From positions 51,738,501-51,802,500 of the forward strand of contig JAKSXM010000007.1 of NCBI GenBank assembly GCA_022575985.1: 64,000 nucleotides of DNA, written 5' to 3'. The notes under the pieces are model-generated. The model was not told the origin of the DNA and searched no databases. It was given only the letters and a program-made list of their open reading frames with translations. The position numbers and the translations under genes are program-made. Positions 24,453 through 34,971 of the stretch are shown here, one piece after another; within the stretch, counting starts at the first letter, position 1, and each line of letters opens with the position of its first letter. Origin of the DNA: Anagrus nilaparvatae (taxonomy: Eukaryota; Arthropoda; Insecta; Hymenoptera; Mymaridae).

Positions 24453-25995
24453 ATGGTGCAAAAAAAGGTGAATTTAATAAATTATTAGTGTATTTTTATA
24501 TTTTTTTAAAAATATTAATACTTTTTAAAATTATTTAAAATTAAATTAACGTGATCTTAGAGGTTATAAATGTGACGAGAAAAAAATTATTTCAAAGATG
24601 TTATTTGTTGTTGTTATTTATAATTTTTTAAATTCTAAGTTTATTGTTAATGAATAAACAATAATTCTTTATTTATTTTTTATGCAGCCCAAGAAGAAGG
24701 TAGGAAAGAAAGTAGCTGCTGCACCTTTGGTAGTAAAAAAGGTTGAACCCAAAAAACAAACTAACCCTCTTTTTGAAAAAAGAACCCGTAATTTTGGAAT
24801 CGGTAAGAATTAAATAAATATTTAAAAATTTAATATTATAAAATATTTTATGTTTATTCTAAATAATTTATATTAAAGGTCAGGATATTCAACCTGCCCG
24901 AGATCTTAGCCGTTTTGTAAAATGGCCCAAATATATTAGAGTTCAACGTCAAAAAGCAATTTTGACCAAAAGATTGAAGGTTCCTCCCCCAATCAACCAA
25001 TTTACACAAGCCTTAGATAAACAAACTGGTAAATTAGATAATTAAATTTATTACTCAAATATTTTCTTGAATAATTTATCAATTTTTTTTTAATTAATGC
25101 AGCTACGCAGTTGTTCAAACTTTTGGAAAAATATCGTCCAGAATCTGCAGCTGCTAAAAAGTTAAGATTGAAAGCTAGAGCTGAAAAAAAAGTTGCTACA
25201 AAAGAAGATGTAGCAACTAAAAAACCAAATGTGATACGGAGTGGAATTAATACAGTAACAACCCTTGTAGAACAAAAAAAGGCGCAATTAGTCATAATAG
25301 CACATGATGTGGACCCAATTGAGGTTAGTATTAAATTATTTTATTATTTTTTTTATGAAATTTATTTTAATTACTAAAATATTAAAAATTAGCTTTTCCA
25401 ATAAACTTGATTTAAAATTTACATGATGTTTGAATTTCTTCACCTGACGTCAAAAAATATTATTTTTGATTATAGGATGATACTTGACTCTGATAAATAT
25501 TTATAATAAACTTTTTATTGCAATGTATGTATTATTTAGCTGAATTTCATAGAAAATACAAACTTAAACATATTTTCAGGTTGTTCTATTTTTACCTGCG
25601 CTATGCCGTAAAATGGGTGTACCATACGCCATAATTAAAGGAAAAGCTCGTCTTGGAAGACTTGTAAGAAGGAAAACATGTACAGCTGTAGCTTTAACAC
25701 AGGTAAAAACTAAAATATATTTAAAAACAAAATACAGAAAAATTATCATAATTGAACAATAACATAATTTATTTTTCTTATTTTTAATGCTTAAATTTTT
25801 TTATGAATTTAGGTTGACTCTGGTGACAGAGCCAATTTCACAAAAATAGTGGAGGTCATTAGGACCAACTATAACGAGAGACAAGATGAAATTAGGCGCC
25901 ACTGGGGAGGTGGTTTATTGGGCAGCAAATCTGCTGCTAGAATTGCAAAAGTTGAAAAAGCTAGGGCTAAAGAACTTGCCCAAAAACAAGGTTAA
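24453..25995 (+). CDS. RpL7A: 60S ribosomal protein L7a (eL8)
   Basis: A large-subunit ribosomal protein that binds 25S/28S rRNA. Exons: 24453-24467, 24688-24802, 24879-25028, 25103-25323, 25580-25702 and 25813-25995, totalling 807 nt and 268 residues. It starts [13 protein letters not shown]. The hallmarks are [40 protein letters not shown], the L7Ae-type RNA-binding core ([20 protein letters not shown], then [19 protein letters not shown]) and the tail [17 protein letters not shown]. Length is normal. The first coding exon carries only five codons, as in other animals. Intron 4 (25324-25579) hosts a C/D snoRNA, the same host-gene arrangement known from vertebrates. A polyadenylation signal AATAAA lies near 26074. 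Confidence 0.97.
25417..25498 (+). ncRNA. C/D-box snoRNA in RpL7A intron 4, probable U36-type 28S guide
   Basis: Seen directly: C box AUGAUGU at 25423-25429, D' box CUGA at 25444-25447, a C'-like GGAUGAU near 25475, and D box CUGA at 25490-25493. A terminal stem is formed by AUUUA (25417-25421) and UAAAU (25494-25498). The 14 bases before D' (25430-25443, UUGAAUUUCUUCAC) are perfectly complementary to GUGAAGAAAUUCAA, which I recall as part of a conserved 28S rRNA segment preceding GCGCGGGU. By the D+5 rule the methylated base is the second A of GUGAA. Human U36 snoRNAs lie in RPL7A introns, and one (U36C) targets a 28S adenosine. This looks like its counterpart, though the orthology is inferred. 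Confidence 0.8.
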
Positions 25996-27140
25996 TTTCT
26001 TATAAGAAAGTTTCATCCTTGATTTTATATTTGTAAATTAGTAAATATGAATATATTTACAATTATTTCAAAAAATAAATGTTTTTACTTTTAAAACTAA
26101 CCTTTGTTTTAAATGTTATTTCAACATTTAAAAACTCTTTATCTTTAAAAAAATGACATTTGGATATAAAATTTGTCATAAATATTAATATGCAGGAATT
26201 TATTTTTAATTTAGAAAACAAGTAAATGGTTCAACATTTTTATAAATTTTTATTTTAATTAAATCCTGTTTACCTATATTTTTTGTTGAATGAAAATGTT
26301 TAAAACTTAACAAATTTTGTTTTAAAACTCTGGTAAAATTAAGGGAAGCTGATTTTCTTTATTAACTTAAAAATATATTTTAATTTTATGCAGATTTATA
26401 AGAAAATAAATTTTTAATCACCCCATTATTAAAATGCAAATACAATTTTTTTTAAACTGAATCAGGAATTCAATTAATACTTTATACAAAGTTAAGTTTA
26501 TTTGGTGAAGTATTTTATTTTTTTTATGTCTAAGAAAAAAAGAAATTTTTTATCGTTTCAGCACGAGTAGAAATCAATAATTTGATATTACTGTGGAATT
26601 ACAAATTTTTTTTAATTTAAATAAAAAAGTTAAAGCTTTAATAATTTTCTAAGTTTACTTTTTTTGACACAACGTGGGACCCTTTTTATATAGTTTATGA
26701 CTAATTTCTTGAATATTTTGGATTTGATTTACATTTTTTTAAATATTTTGTAATAATTTTATTACAGAAAAATATTGAGATTACATTATTGCAAGTATCC
26801 GTAATTTATAAAATAAAAAAATTTGACTTGCGAAAAATTAAATTATTTTTGGAAATATTTATAAATATTCTATAAAAATCGTAATTAGTATACGAATTTT
26901 TATCAACTTACGAAAAAATTGAAAATTCTCGACTATAAAATCGTAAATATGCAACGACTATAGCAATCTCGATTTTTGTCGGTAATAATTTACAAAAAAT
27001 AGTTGTGCTATATCTTTTTCGTGAATATTTGAAAAATCAAGAATTTTTATTATTTTGTTGTAAATTTGGGTATTAACCCATTCTGTATTTTTGCGGCCTA
27101 GGACAAAAATATACTATTTAAAAGTTTTTTTTTTAATTAT
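25996..27140. other. Gene-free stretch after RpL7A
   Basis: The first 100 bases are RpL7A 3' UTR. The rest is AT-rich with no gene. From about 26817 to 27060 there are AATATTCTATAAAAATCGTA, GAAAATTCTCGAC and similar phrases resembling the interior of the CACTGTAAAAAGT MITE, so this is probably a decayed copy without readable ends. Confidence 0.45.
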
Positions 27141-27231
27141 AAAAAGCGACGGTCGATTTAAAATTTTAAGGTCTTATTGTAATTAGAACTTTTTTTAAGA
27201 CCTTAAAATTTTAAATCGACCGTCGCTTTTT
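27141..27231. repeat. Near-perfect hairpin, 35-bp arms
   Basis: Arms 27141-27175 and 27197-27231 are perfect or nearly perfect complements, containing AAAAAGCGACGGTCGATTTA and AAATTTTAAGGTCTTA. The loop is about 20 bases. It abuts the MITE at 27235. The AAGGTCTTA end also recurs at 27564, 27711 and 27905. Confidence 0.85.
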
Positions 27232-27234
27232 ATA

Positions 27235-27526
27235 CAGACCGGCCACACTATAAGAAAAATTTTAATTTAAGAAAAAATTTAGGAAGTTCGATGGAGGGGG
27301 AAACTGTTATTTCATCGATAATCAAATAAAATTAAGCTAATAAATGAAATATTTATCATAAATCACTTAATTAACTAACAATTACGTGAATAATTAATGA
27401 TTTATTAATTTTAATTAATTATTAATACGCAAATAATTAAATTTTAAAAAGCGCGGTTTGCCCCTCCATGGATAATTTTTAATTTTTTCATTAAAATAAA
27501 ATTTTTCTTATAGTGTGGCCGGTCTG
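27235..27526. mobile_element. CAGACCGGCCACACTATAAG-terminal MITE
   Basis: It is 292 bp, beginning CAGACCGGCCACACTATAAG and ending in the exact complement (CTTATAGTGTGGCCGGTCTG). TIRs continue for about 35 bp, and subterminal blocks (AGTTCGATGGAGGGGGAAAC / GCGGTTTGCCCCTCCATGGA) are partly inverted. The middle is AT-rich with ATTAATTAATTA palindromes. It has no coding capacity, and I found no convincing target duplication. It is a relative of the element split at 61996-62775, sharing the CCGGCCACACTAT end, the AAAGCGCGG block and the spacing. Confidence 0.85.
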
Positions 27527-27710
27527 TTAAAACTTCATTAAAAAAAATTTCAAGTTTTGTATTTTAAGGTCTTACGTATACGTTAGGATTTTTACCAAAC
27601 TCGTTGATTTTTACCTATCGGCATCTTTGTCTTAGACATGTATAAAAGTACGGATTGCAACTTCAAATAAATAAAAAATTTTTTTCAGTAATACTTAATT
27701 ATTACTATTA

Positions 27711-28095
27711 AGGTCTTACGTACGTCCGAGGTAAAATGCAAAAAAAAAGCTAAAACTTGGAGAAAGTAAAGTAAATATAAATTAATTTTACACGTATTTT
27801 TTTTAAAAATAATTGACCGCACAGTTTTTGAGTAAATAAATAAACAAAAAAAAAATTAACACAGGCTCTTATGGGGAATTTAAAAAAATGAAAAAAAAGC
27901 ATTTAAGGTCTTACGTACGTCCGGGGTAAAATGCAAAAAAAAGCTAAAACTTGCAGAAAATAAAGTAAATATAATTTAATTTTACACGTATTTTTTTTTT
28001 TATAATTTTTGAGAAAATAAATAAATAAAAAATAAATTAACACAGGCTTTTATGGGGAATTTTAAAAAATGAAAAAAAAGTATTTAAAATACAAA
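27711..28095. repeat. Tandem duplication, two units of about 195 bp
   Basis: Unit 1 starts AGGTCTTACGTACGTCCGAG at 27711 and unit 2 starts with the same phrase (GTCCGGGG) at 27905. Both continue GTAAAATGCAAAAAAA, GCTAAAACTTG, TTTTACACGTATTTTTTT, AACACAGGCT and TTATGGGGAATTT. Differences are few and mainly in A/T runs, so the duplication is fairly recent. A partial related start (AAGGTCTTACGTATACGT) is at 27566. Confidence 0.8.
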
Positions 28096-28205
28096 ACTTA
28101 AATATTTTTTTTTATGAGTTGATAAATAATGTCCTAATAAATAAAGAGACCTTAAAATTTTAAATAAAAATAGCATTTTAAAATTATTTTTACATTAATT
28201 TATTA

Positions 28206-28686
28206 AGAGGGCTGCTTGTCAGCCATTTTTTCAGCTCTCGACCAATCAGAGACTATAGTCTTTTACCTATAGGTAAAATATTAATTTTGGCAACCAAAAT
28301 ACAGCTTTAATTTTCAATTAAATTAAAAAACAAAATTGCCAAATTAATCTACATTAAATGAAAAATGTGGCTCTGCTTTTCCTAGGCTTGAAAAAATTCT
28401 CTTTCTCAGTTAAAAAATGAAAGAAAATCTGTAGTACATTCTAACCAAAAAAGTGAGTGAAGCAGACGAGGTTGGGTTTGCAATTTCATTTAATTTTTTG
28501 AGAAGGAAAATTTTGTAATATCTAGGAAAAGCAGAGCCACATTTTTCATTTTATGTAGATTAATTTAGCAATTTTCTTTTTTAATTTAATTGAAAATTGA
28601 AGCCGTATTTTGGTGGCCAAAATTAATATTTTACCAAGTCTCTGATTGGCTGAGAGCTGAAAAAATGGCTGACACCCAGCCCTCTT
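28206..28686. mobile_element. Foldback element with about 180-bp arms
   Basis: The left arm (28206-28386) begins AGAGGGCTGCTTGTCAGCCA and runs to AAATGTGGCTCTGCTTTTCC. The right arm (28510-28686) is its complement and ends GGCTGACACCCAGCCCTCTT. Inside the arms are CAATCAGAGAC/GTCTCTGATTGG and CAACCAAAATACAGCTTTAA. The spacer is about 120 bp and less AT-rich, with GAAGCAGACGAGGTTGGG. It has no coding capacity. This is a transcribable long hairpin if read through. Confidence 0.85.
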
Positions 28687-29793
28687 GTGCTGGAAATTCA
28701 AATCACAAACTCGGCGTTCAATTATTTTTATAAAATAATTCTTATAAATAATTACAGATTATAACATTTTTGCATTCATATAAAAAAGAAAAGTATTATG
28801 AAGTTTTCGTGCTTTTTCTACTTTTCCTCCCGAGGACATGGTTAGGTTAAATTTTCCCGAATAAGCCGGTTCGAACCACAGAACTTTCATTTTTTTATGC
28901 ATGCGCAAAAACATATCTACAAAATATTGCTGGCTTAAAAAAAATGAGATTTTCATAAAAATTGGATCGAACGCCTGCGTTATATACAATTATAATTGAA
29001 AATTTTTTACGAGTTTTGCACCTGCGCTATATTGATTAAAAAAATTTGTTTACATATCTAGGGCAAAAAAAGCCTATTTTCTGCCCTAGGGAGACGGCTT
29101 TTTTGCCCATTATATGTAAAACTATATTTTAGAACACGGGACAAAATATGGGGTTCGACTTATGCATGCTGTCTGCACTCGCTCGCTACGCTCGCTTGTT
29201 CATACAACTGCATGCAAAGCCGAAACCAGTATTTTATCCCTTGTTTAATAAATAGCTATTTTATATTCAGAATATTTTTTTCAACAAATGAAAATTTTCT
29301 CGCATTCTTTATTCAACTTAGAACATTTTGTAATAAAAAATTTGTCAATATAATAAATGCAAGAAAACTTTCATTTGGTGCAAAAAAATATACTAAATAA
29401 AAAAAAAAATTAGAAAATTTTAACAAGAAATGGATGCATTAAGTGCAAGATTCTTAATTTTTTGCTAATAGATTTTTTTTATAATTACAGGAGTTTCCTT
29501 GTAATGTAAAAAATATTTCTACAAGATAGAAATCACTTGTCACAAGAATCGCATCCAAGTAGTACATTTTATTTTTTTATTTTTTTTATCAGTTGACAGA
29601 AACCGCGTATTTTGCATAATTAATTAGCTGAGCTTGAAATTTTAAGCAAAGCACATTATTTCTAGGATTTTTTTTTAATTTTCAGTTGATGGTTTAAACT
29701 ATACATATAGTCATAGAGTATAGCTGATTCAAAAAAGTTTAATTTGCATCTTTAGCCTGAATTTTAATTTATCAACACCAATATAATTCTATA

Positions 29794-31309
29794 AAGGACC
29801 CCGCACAAAAGGATAGGAAATGGCCGTTCGGTCGAATTGGCTGAATTTTGGATATGTTATAGATTTCATCATTCTGAACAAAAGTCTCAATGGGCACAAA
29901 GCTCAAAAGTCCCAACTTTGGCTGCTACGGAGCTTGAAAGCTCCAAAGCTCCATCATAACAAAATTCCTTAAAAACCTTTTTTCTTTTATTTTTAAAGTA
30001 TATCTTTATATTTTTGAGGTCGCTGACTTCGAATCTGATGTCAGATTGACAAGATTGTCAATTGACAGCTGTCAATTAGCTGTCAAAACTGTGAATCACC
30101 ATGTAAAACTTTATAGATTAGCTGGTATTTATGTTTTTGAGGTCACCGATATCGAATTTGATATCAGATTGACAAGATTATTAATTGACAGCTGTCAATT
30201 AGCTGTCAAAATTCTAAAATATCGTAGAAAACTTTATAGATTAGCCGAGATTTATGTTTTTGAGATCGCTGATTTCAAATCTGATATCAAATTAACATTA
30301 TTGATAGTTGGCAACTGTCAATTAACTTTCAAATAGCCAAAAAAAATAATAACATAACAATAGATTTTAAAAAGATCTTATGATTCTAATGTCACTTATT
30401 ATGAATTTGTCATCGAATTGCCAGTGTTAACATTTGACAGCTGTCAATTAGCTACCAAATGCTAAAAAAAAACTTTACATTTTAAAGGGAATAAATGGTT
30501 TTGAGGTTACTGATTATAAATTAGATAACAATTTGAAAAAAGTTGACAGTTGACAATTGTCAGTTACCTTTTACATAATAAAAAGCGATTAATCAGCCAT
30601 GCATTATTTTTTGTACGTTAAAAACCTTTATACAATACCATACGTTTCTTATTAGTTATTTTAACTTTTATTGGACAGCTGCCAACTGTCGAATTCTTTT
30701 ACACAGGGATCAGTATCCGTCACGTCCACTTCGTTGGTCCTGGGTAAAGCTAAAAACCCGGATTTTTATGACTAAAACAGTTATTTGACCTTCATGGGCT
30801 ATTTAAATTGACAGCGGTCAACTTTCAACTTTGCCTAGTATGATATAATATAATATTTAACAATTGGTGACTTCAGAAACATAAAATCTTTTTAAAATCT
30901 ATTCTAGACAGCTGTCAATTAATAATCTTGTCGATCTGATATCAAATTCGAAATCGGTGAACTCAAAAACATAAATACCAGGTAATCTATAAAGTTTTAC
31001 ATGGTGATTTACAGCTCTGACAGCTAATTGACAGCTGTCATTTGACAATCTTGTCAATCTGACAACAGATTCGAAGTCAGCGACCTCAAAAATATAAAGA
31101 TATACTTTAAAAATAAAAGAAAAAAGGTTTTTAAGGAATTTTGTTATGATGAAGCTTTGGAGCTTTCAAGCTCCGTAGCAGCCAAAGTTGGGATTTTTGA
31201 GCTTTGTGCCCATTGAGACTTTTGTTCAGAATGATGAAATCTATAACATATCCAAAATTCAGCCAATTCGACCGAACGGCCATTTCCTATCCTTTTGTGC
31301 GGGGTCCTT
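29794..31309. mobile_element. 1.5-kb palindromic element with GGACCCCGCAC ends and TA target duplication
   Basis: It begins AAGGACCCCGCACAAAAGGA and ends with the exact complement, with TA on each side (29792-29793 and 31310-31311). Arms of at least 310 bp are nearly identical in inverted order. They cover GGCCGTTCGGTCGAATTGGC, TCTCAATGGGCACAAAGCTC and a terminal-arm hairpin GGAGCTTGAAAGCTCC. The interior is made of units of about 120 bp containing TTTTTGAGGTCGCTGA and the palindrome TGACAGCTGTCA, direct in the left half (starts about 30013, 30133 and 30257) and inverted in the right half. No transposase frame; the 96-residue frame at 30046-30336 is translated repeat. The TA duplication suggests a Tc1/mariner-like origin. 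The ends are related to those of the element at 16776-17252. Confidence 0.88.
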
Positions 31310-31754
31310 TACAAATGCTAAGCAAATTTGATCTTGCTTAAAATTTTAAGTGCACCAATCTAATCAATTTATTTATTCATTGCACAAAGTTTCTTAACAA
31401 GACTAAATAATCAAAAAGTTTTGGGTGCAAATTATATAATTATTTTAAAACAAATTCGAAGACTATACCACCTTTTTTTGTTGCATGTGTATCTGCATGA
31501 CCATGATAACATCGAAAAACAATATAATTTTGATTATATAAATACAGCTTCGAATGTTAATATATAAATAGTATATTGTGGCCTACGACCGGAAAAAATG
31601 ACCTAGACCTTATTTAATTTAAAAATAAAAAACTCATTTTGGTAAATTAAAATAAGATCTGATTCTTTTGTTACGATTTATAAGTTTGTATTCGATTTTT
31701 CTTTGTCAGAGACGAGAAAATACACATTTTTATTTAGTTACGAGAAAACGCTTT

Positions 31755-32379
31755 AACATGGAACATGTTTTTAGGCATGGGGGTATTTCAACAATGTAAA
31801 GAGTACTTTCTTATATTAACAAAAAAATTAGAACGTTTTCGAAAAATTATTAAATTTTCAAAAAAATTTGTAAATATTCGAAAAAAATCGTATATTTACT
31901 AAATTTAGTATATTAACAAAAAATTCGAGAATTCTCGATTTTTTTTTTGTGAATTCGTAAGAAAAATTGATAATTTACAATTTTTTTTCGAAAATTTACA
32001 AAAAATAGTTGTCAATTTCCGAAAAATAGTTATGAATTTACAACTTTTTTCGTAATATCACAAAAAAAAAATCGAGAATTCTTGAATTTTTCGATAATAT
32101 ACTAAATTTAGTAAATTTACTATTTTTATCGAATATTTATAAAATATTTTTTGAAAATTCAGTAATTTTTTGAAAAAGTTCTATTTTTTTTTTGTAAATC
32201 TAAGAAAGTTACTTTTTACAGTGAAGCATGCCATTTTGGGGGGGTCAAATGGACTCAAAATAATTTCAATAAAGGGGTATAGAGTAGTCAGGATAAAAAT
32301 ATTTTTTTGGGTTAAGGATTTAAAATATAAAAGGCTTCAAGATTCAAAATGTAAATTTAAACATGTTCTATGTTCGTTG
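31755..32379. mobile_element. AACATGGAACATGTTT family, copy C, split by a MITE
   Basis: It begins AACATGGAACATGTTTTTAG and ends AAACATGTTCTATGTTCGTT, which is the inverted end. The body shows ATTTTGGGGGGGTCAAATGG, AAAGGGGTATAGAGTAGTCA and GGCTTCAAGATTCAAAATGT, as in copies A and B. The CACTGTAAAAAGT MITE at 31792-32223 interrupts it. Confidence 0.7.
31792..32223. mobile_element. CACTGTAAAAAGT MITE, second copy, nested
   Basis: The right end GAAAGTTACTTTTTACAGTG is intact. The left end has drifted (CAATGTAAAGAGTACTTTCT). The interior matches the 18988-19309 copy (ATTAGAACGTTTTCGAAAAA, TACTAAATTTAGTATATTAA, TCGAGAATTCTCG) but is about 110 bp longer, because an extra palindromic block around 31960-32060 is repeated. 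It lies inside copy C of the AACATGG family. Confidence 0.75.
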
Positions 32380-32542
32380 GTTGTGAGTTCACAAGCTGGT
32401 TGTAATTTTTTTTTATTTTTTGCAATATAGTGCAAAAAGATGTATAACTCGCGGCGTTGGAAAAAACCGGTACGTTTTGAGCTTTTTTTTCGAGTTTAGA
32501 GCTTGATATTAAATTATTTAAAATTTATTTTTTATCCCTCGA

Positions 32543-32679
32543 GCCGTCCTAAAAGACTCATTTCAGTTTGGTTTTTATTAAAGACCGGATTCAAACTGTT
32601 ATGATAATTTACATATATAAATTTTGATTTCGGTCTTTATTAAAAGCCAAACTAAAATGAGTTTTTCTTTCTAGGGCAG
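32543..32679. repeat. Inverted repeat, about 47-bp arms
   Basis: The left arm (CCGTCCTAAAAGACTCATTT, CAGTTTGGTTTTTATTAAAG, ACCGG) pairs with the right arm 32630-32679 (CGGTCTTTATTAAAAGCCAA, ACTAAAATGAGT, CTAGGGCAG). The spacer is about 40 bp. It is a small hairpin element of unknown family. Confidence 0.7.
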
Positions 32680-33780
32680 AGAGAAATTTCGCCAAAATCT
32701 TTGAAATCATATTAAAACCCCGATAAGTTCAAACATTTATAAGAAAACATCAAAATTTTGCAATTTTCAATTTTGTTAAAAACCAGTAAATTTAATTATT
32801 CGCATGGACACTTTTTTTATTAATATTATGAAGTCTCACAGAGTATATCCATGATAAAAATAAAAGTATAACCAGCCAGGGAGATAGCAGATTAAGGTCA
32901 ACGTTGTATATATATTATATATATGTTACTTATTATACAATAAAAATAAGGGGTGAATAAATGAGAGTACAACCAACTTAGCTGATGAATGAGAGCAGAT
33001 TCTCTTTTATAGTTATTATACTTACCGCAGTATACAAAATATACTTACGAATATAATTTTTTAAGATAAATTAAGGGTGTAGTTCATATTATAATAGGAT
33101 AATATATTTAGGGAGGCAACGCATCCCTTTTCGTACTAAATATCATGACAAAAAAATGTATATTTCTCATTTTCAGAATACCAGATAATAGATTTTTTAA
33201 ATATAACAATTAAAAATAAAAATTTTTACTTCCGTAAAATTATTAAAATAATTCCAAAAAAAAATTAATTAAAATATAAATAAATAATAAGAGGCAATTT
33301 TTAATATCGTTAATTAAAAAAAAATAAATTGAAAATGTATATAAATAAAAATCATTTGTGATAATAATCAGATGTCTGACCAAACGTTCTTTTTCTACTG
33401 AAAATATGAAGCATATAGTACAAGTATATAATATACATATACCTATGTGCTCTCCTGAAATTCATTGATATAATATACTTTACCTATATATGTTCTGGAA
33501 ATGAATTGACAAAAAAAATATTACAATTTACAATTATTAGAAAATTTAATTAAAATTTACTTGTAATCAATAAATTACTTATTTAAAACAAAATTAAAAA
33601 ATAATAATTTTCAAGTAATAAGATTATAAGCTCAAAAGTAAGGAGTAAATAGATGAATTATACATTGAACCGGTGTAACTGTAAATATGGATTAACAAAA
33701 GGATATGGTTATAAAATACATTTTTGCTTGTCGGCGAAACGACTCGATGGTGTGCGAGATATGGATGGTGGAGGGTAAAA
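32680..33780. other. Gene-free AT-rich stretch upstream of intersectin
   Basis: No open frame, RNA gene or repeat family was recognised. It contains AT microsatellite (TATATATATTATATATATG near 32907) and ordinary AT-rich DNA leading into the GC-richer promoter zone at about 33720-33850. Confidence 0.45.
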
Positions 33781-33786
33781 AAACGG

Positions 33787-33803
33787 TAGTCGGCGCGCGA
33801 CTA
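33787..33803. promoter_or_regulatory. GC-rich palindrome in the presumed intersectin promoter
   Basis: TAGTCG-GCGCG-CGACTA is a 17-base palindrome in a GC-enriched block (33720-33850), the richest for kilobases around. It lies 1.2 kb before the intersectin ATG. It could be a core promoter or a binding site for a dimeric factor. This is inference from composition and symmetry only. Confidence 0.4.
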
Positions 33804-34807
33804 TCGATTCTTGTATACTATGCCAAAAGATTGCCGGAGTCTCGTATATGAAAGCGTTTTAACTGAATCTGTCAGTTATGTATATATATGTGTATATTCA
33901 TACATATAAAACTACTAGAAGATGAGAAACCAATCGTTTAGAGGCTATTCTATACATATTATTTAATAGTTAAACATTTAAACAATAAAAATATTTAGAA
34001 AAACAAAGTCTTTTTTTAAAAATTCAGTTAAGATTTAGATATATTGGCCTCGGGTTACTATAGTTAGTTTATAAAATTAAAGAAAATTTTCTAGGTTACG
34101 AAGGAACCACTTTACGTAATTTTTGATTTTTCTTTTAAGCAACCACCTTATACATGTCTATAAATAGTTTAATAATAAATACTGAATGCATACTCTTTTT
34201 TCTTGTCAAAGAAGGGTGTGGGTGGTGAAGTGCAAGTGAACAGTTTTTGATTTTTATTTTTTTTGTGCATGTGTGTGCATACCTATATTCTGGAAGTATA
34301 ATATTTGCATCTTTCGTGCGTGAATTAAACGTGCGCTAAAAATTTTTGTCTCTTTATACCTGTAATTGAAAATTGTTCAAAAATTTTATACAAAATTTTT
34401 AAGAGACATCAATCACATGACAAGTGTATTTTGTATTGTACAATACATAAGTGCCTGTTGTTGTAATTTATCTTATTTCAAGATTAGTAAAAAAAAATTT
34501 GTAACATAAAAGATTGTGAAAATTCTTCAGAATCAGTGGCAAAAATAGCATTGAAAAAAAAGTAGTCATATTCATCAATTCAGACTGATAGATATAATAA
34601 TTATCTAAAATTTCAGGAAGAAAAAGAAAACGACCCGTATTCTTGGTCCGTTGACACTTTTTACCTTTTCTTCAACCTTACCTTTACAGCCTTATAAATT
34701 CAAGTAGATTTTTGTGTGCTTGTGTATATGTGCATATACTTGCATATATTGCATATGAAATTTTTTGCCATCATCAAAAGCGCATTCACATTTCACATCA
34801 CATCGAT

Positions 34808-34822
34808 CGCGCGCGCGCGCGC
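34808..34822. repeat. Alternating CG tract (Z-DNA-prone)
   Basis: Fifteen bases of uninterrupted alternating C and G, just after CATCGAT and before a TATA-rich stretch, 150 bases upstream of the intersectin start codon. Long alternating CG is very unusual in DNA this AT-rich. It is probably in the 5' UTR or core promoter. Confidence 0.7.
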
Positions 34823-34971
34823 TCTTTTTACTATATAATATTTTATAGTATATTAACCTGAAAGAAAATATATAATCATGATGATGAAAATTATTTGAGA
34901 ATTTATTTGCAAGATTGAGATTCTAAAATCTCAGATTTTTTCAATATTATCTAGTATCATAATTTATCAGG

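Noticed and set aside
25002..25295. 97-residue minus-strand frame
   Set aside because: Antisense of RpL7A exons 3 and 4.
28860..28885. GGTTCGAACCA resembling a tRNA B box
   Set aside because: No A box, acceptor stem or anticodon arm fits around it on either strand.
30046..30336. 96-residue repetitive open frame
   Set aside because: It is the translated 120-bp repeat units of the 1.5-kb palindromic element; the other arm does not preserve a frame.
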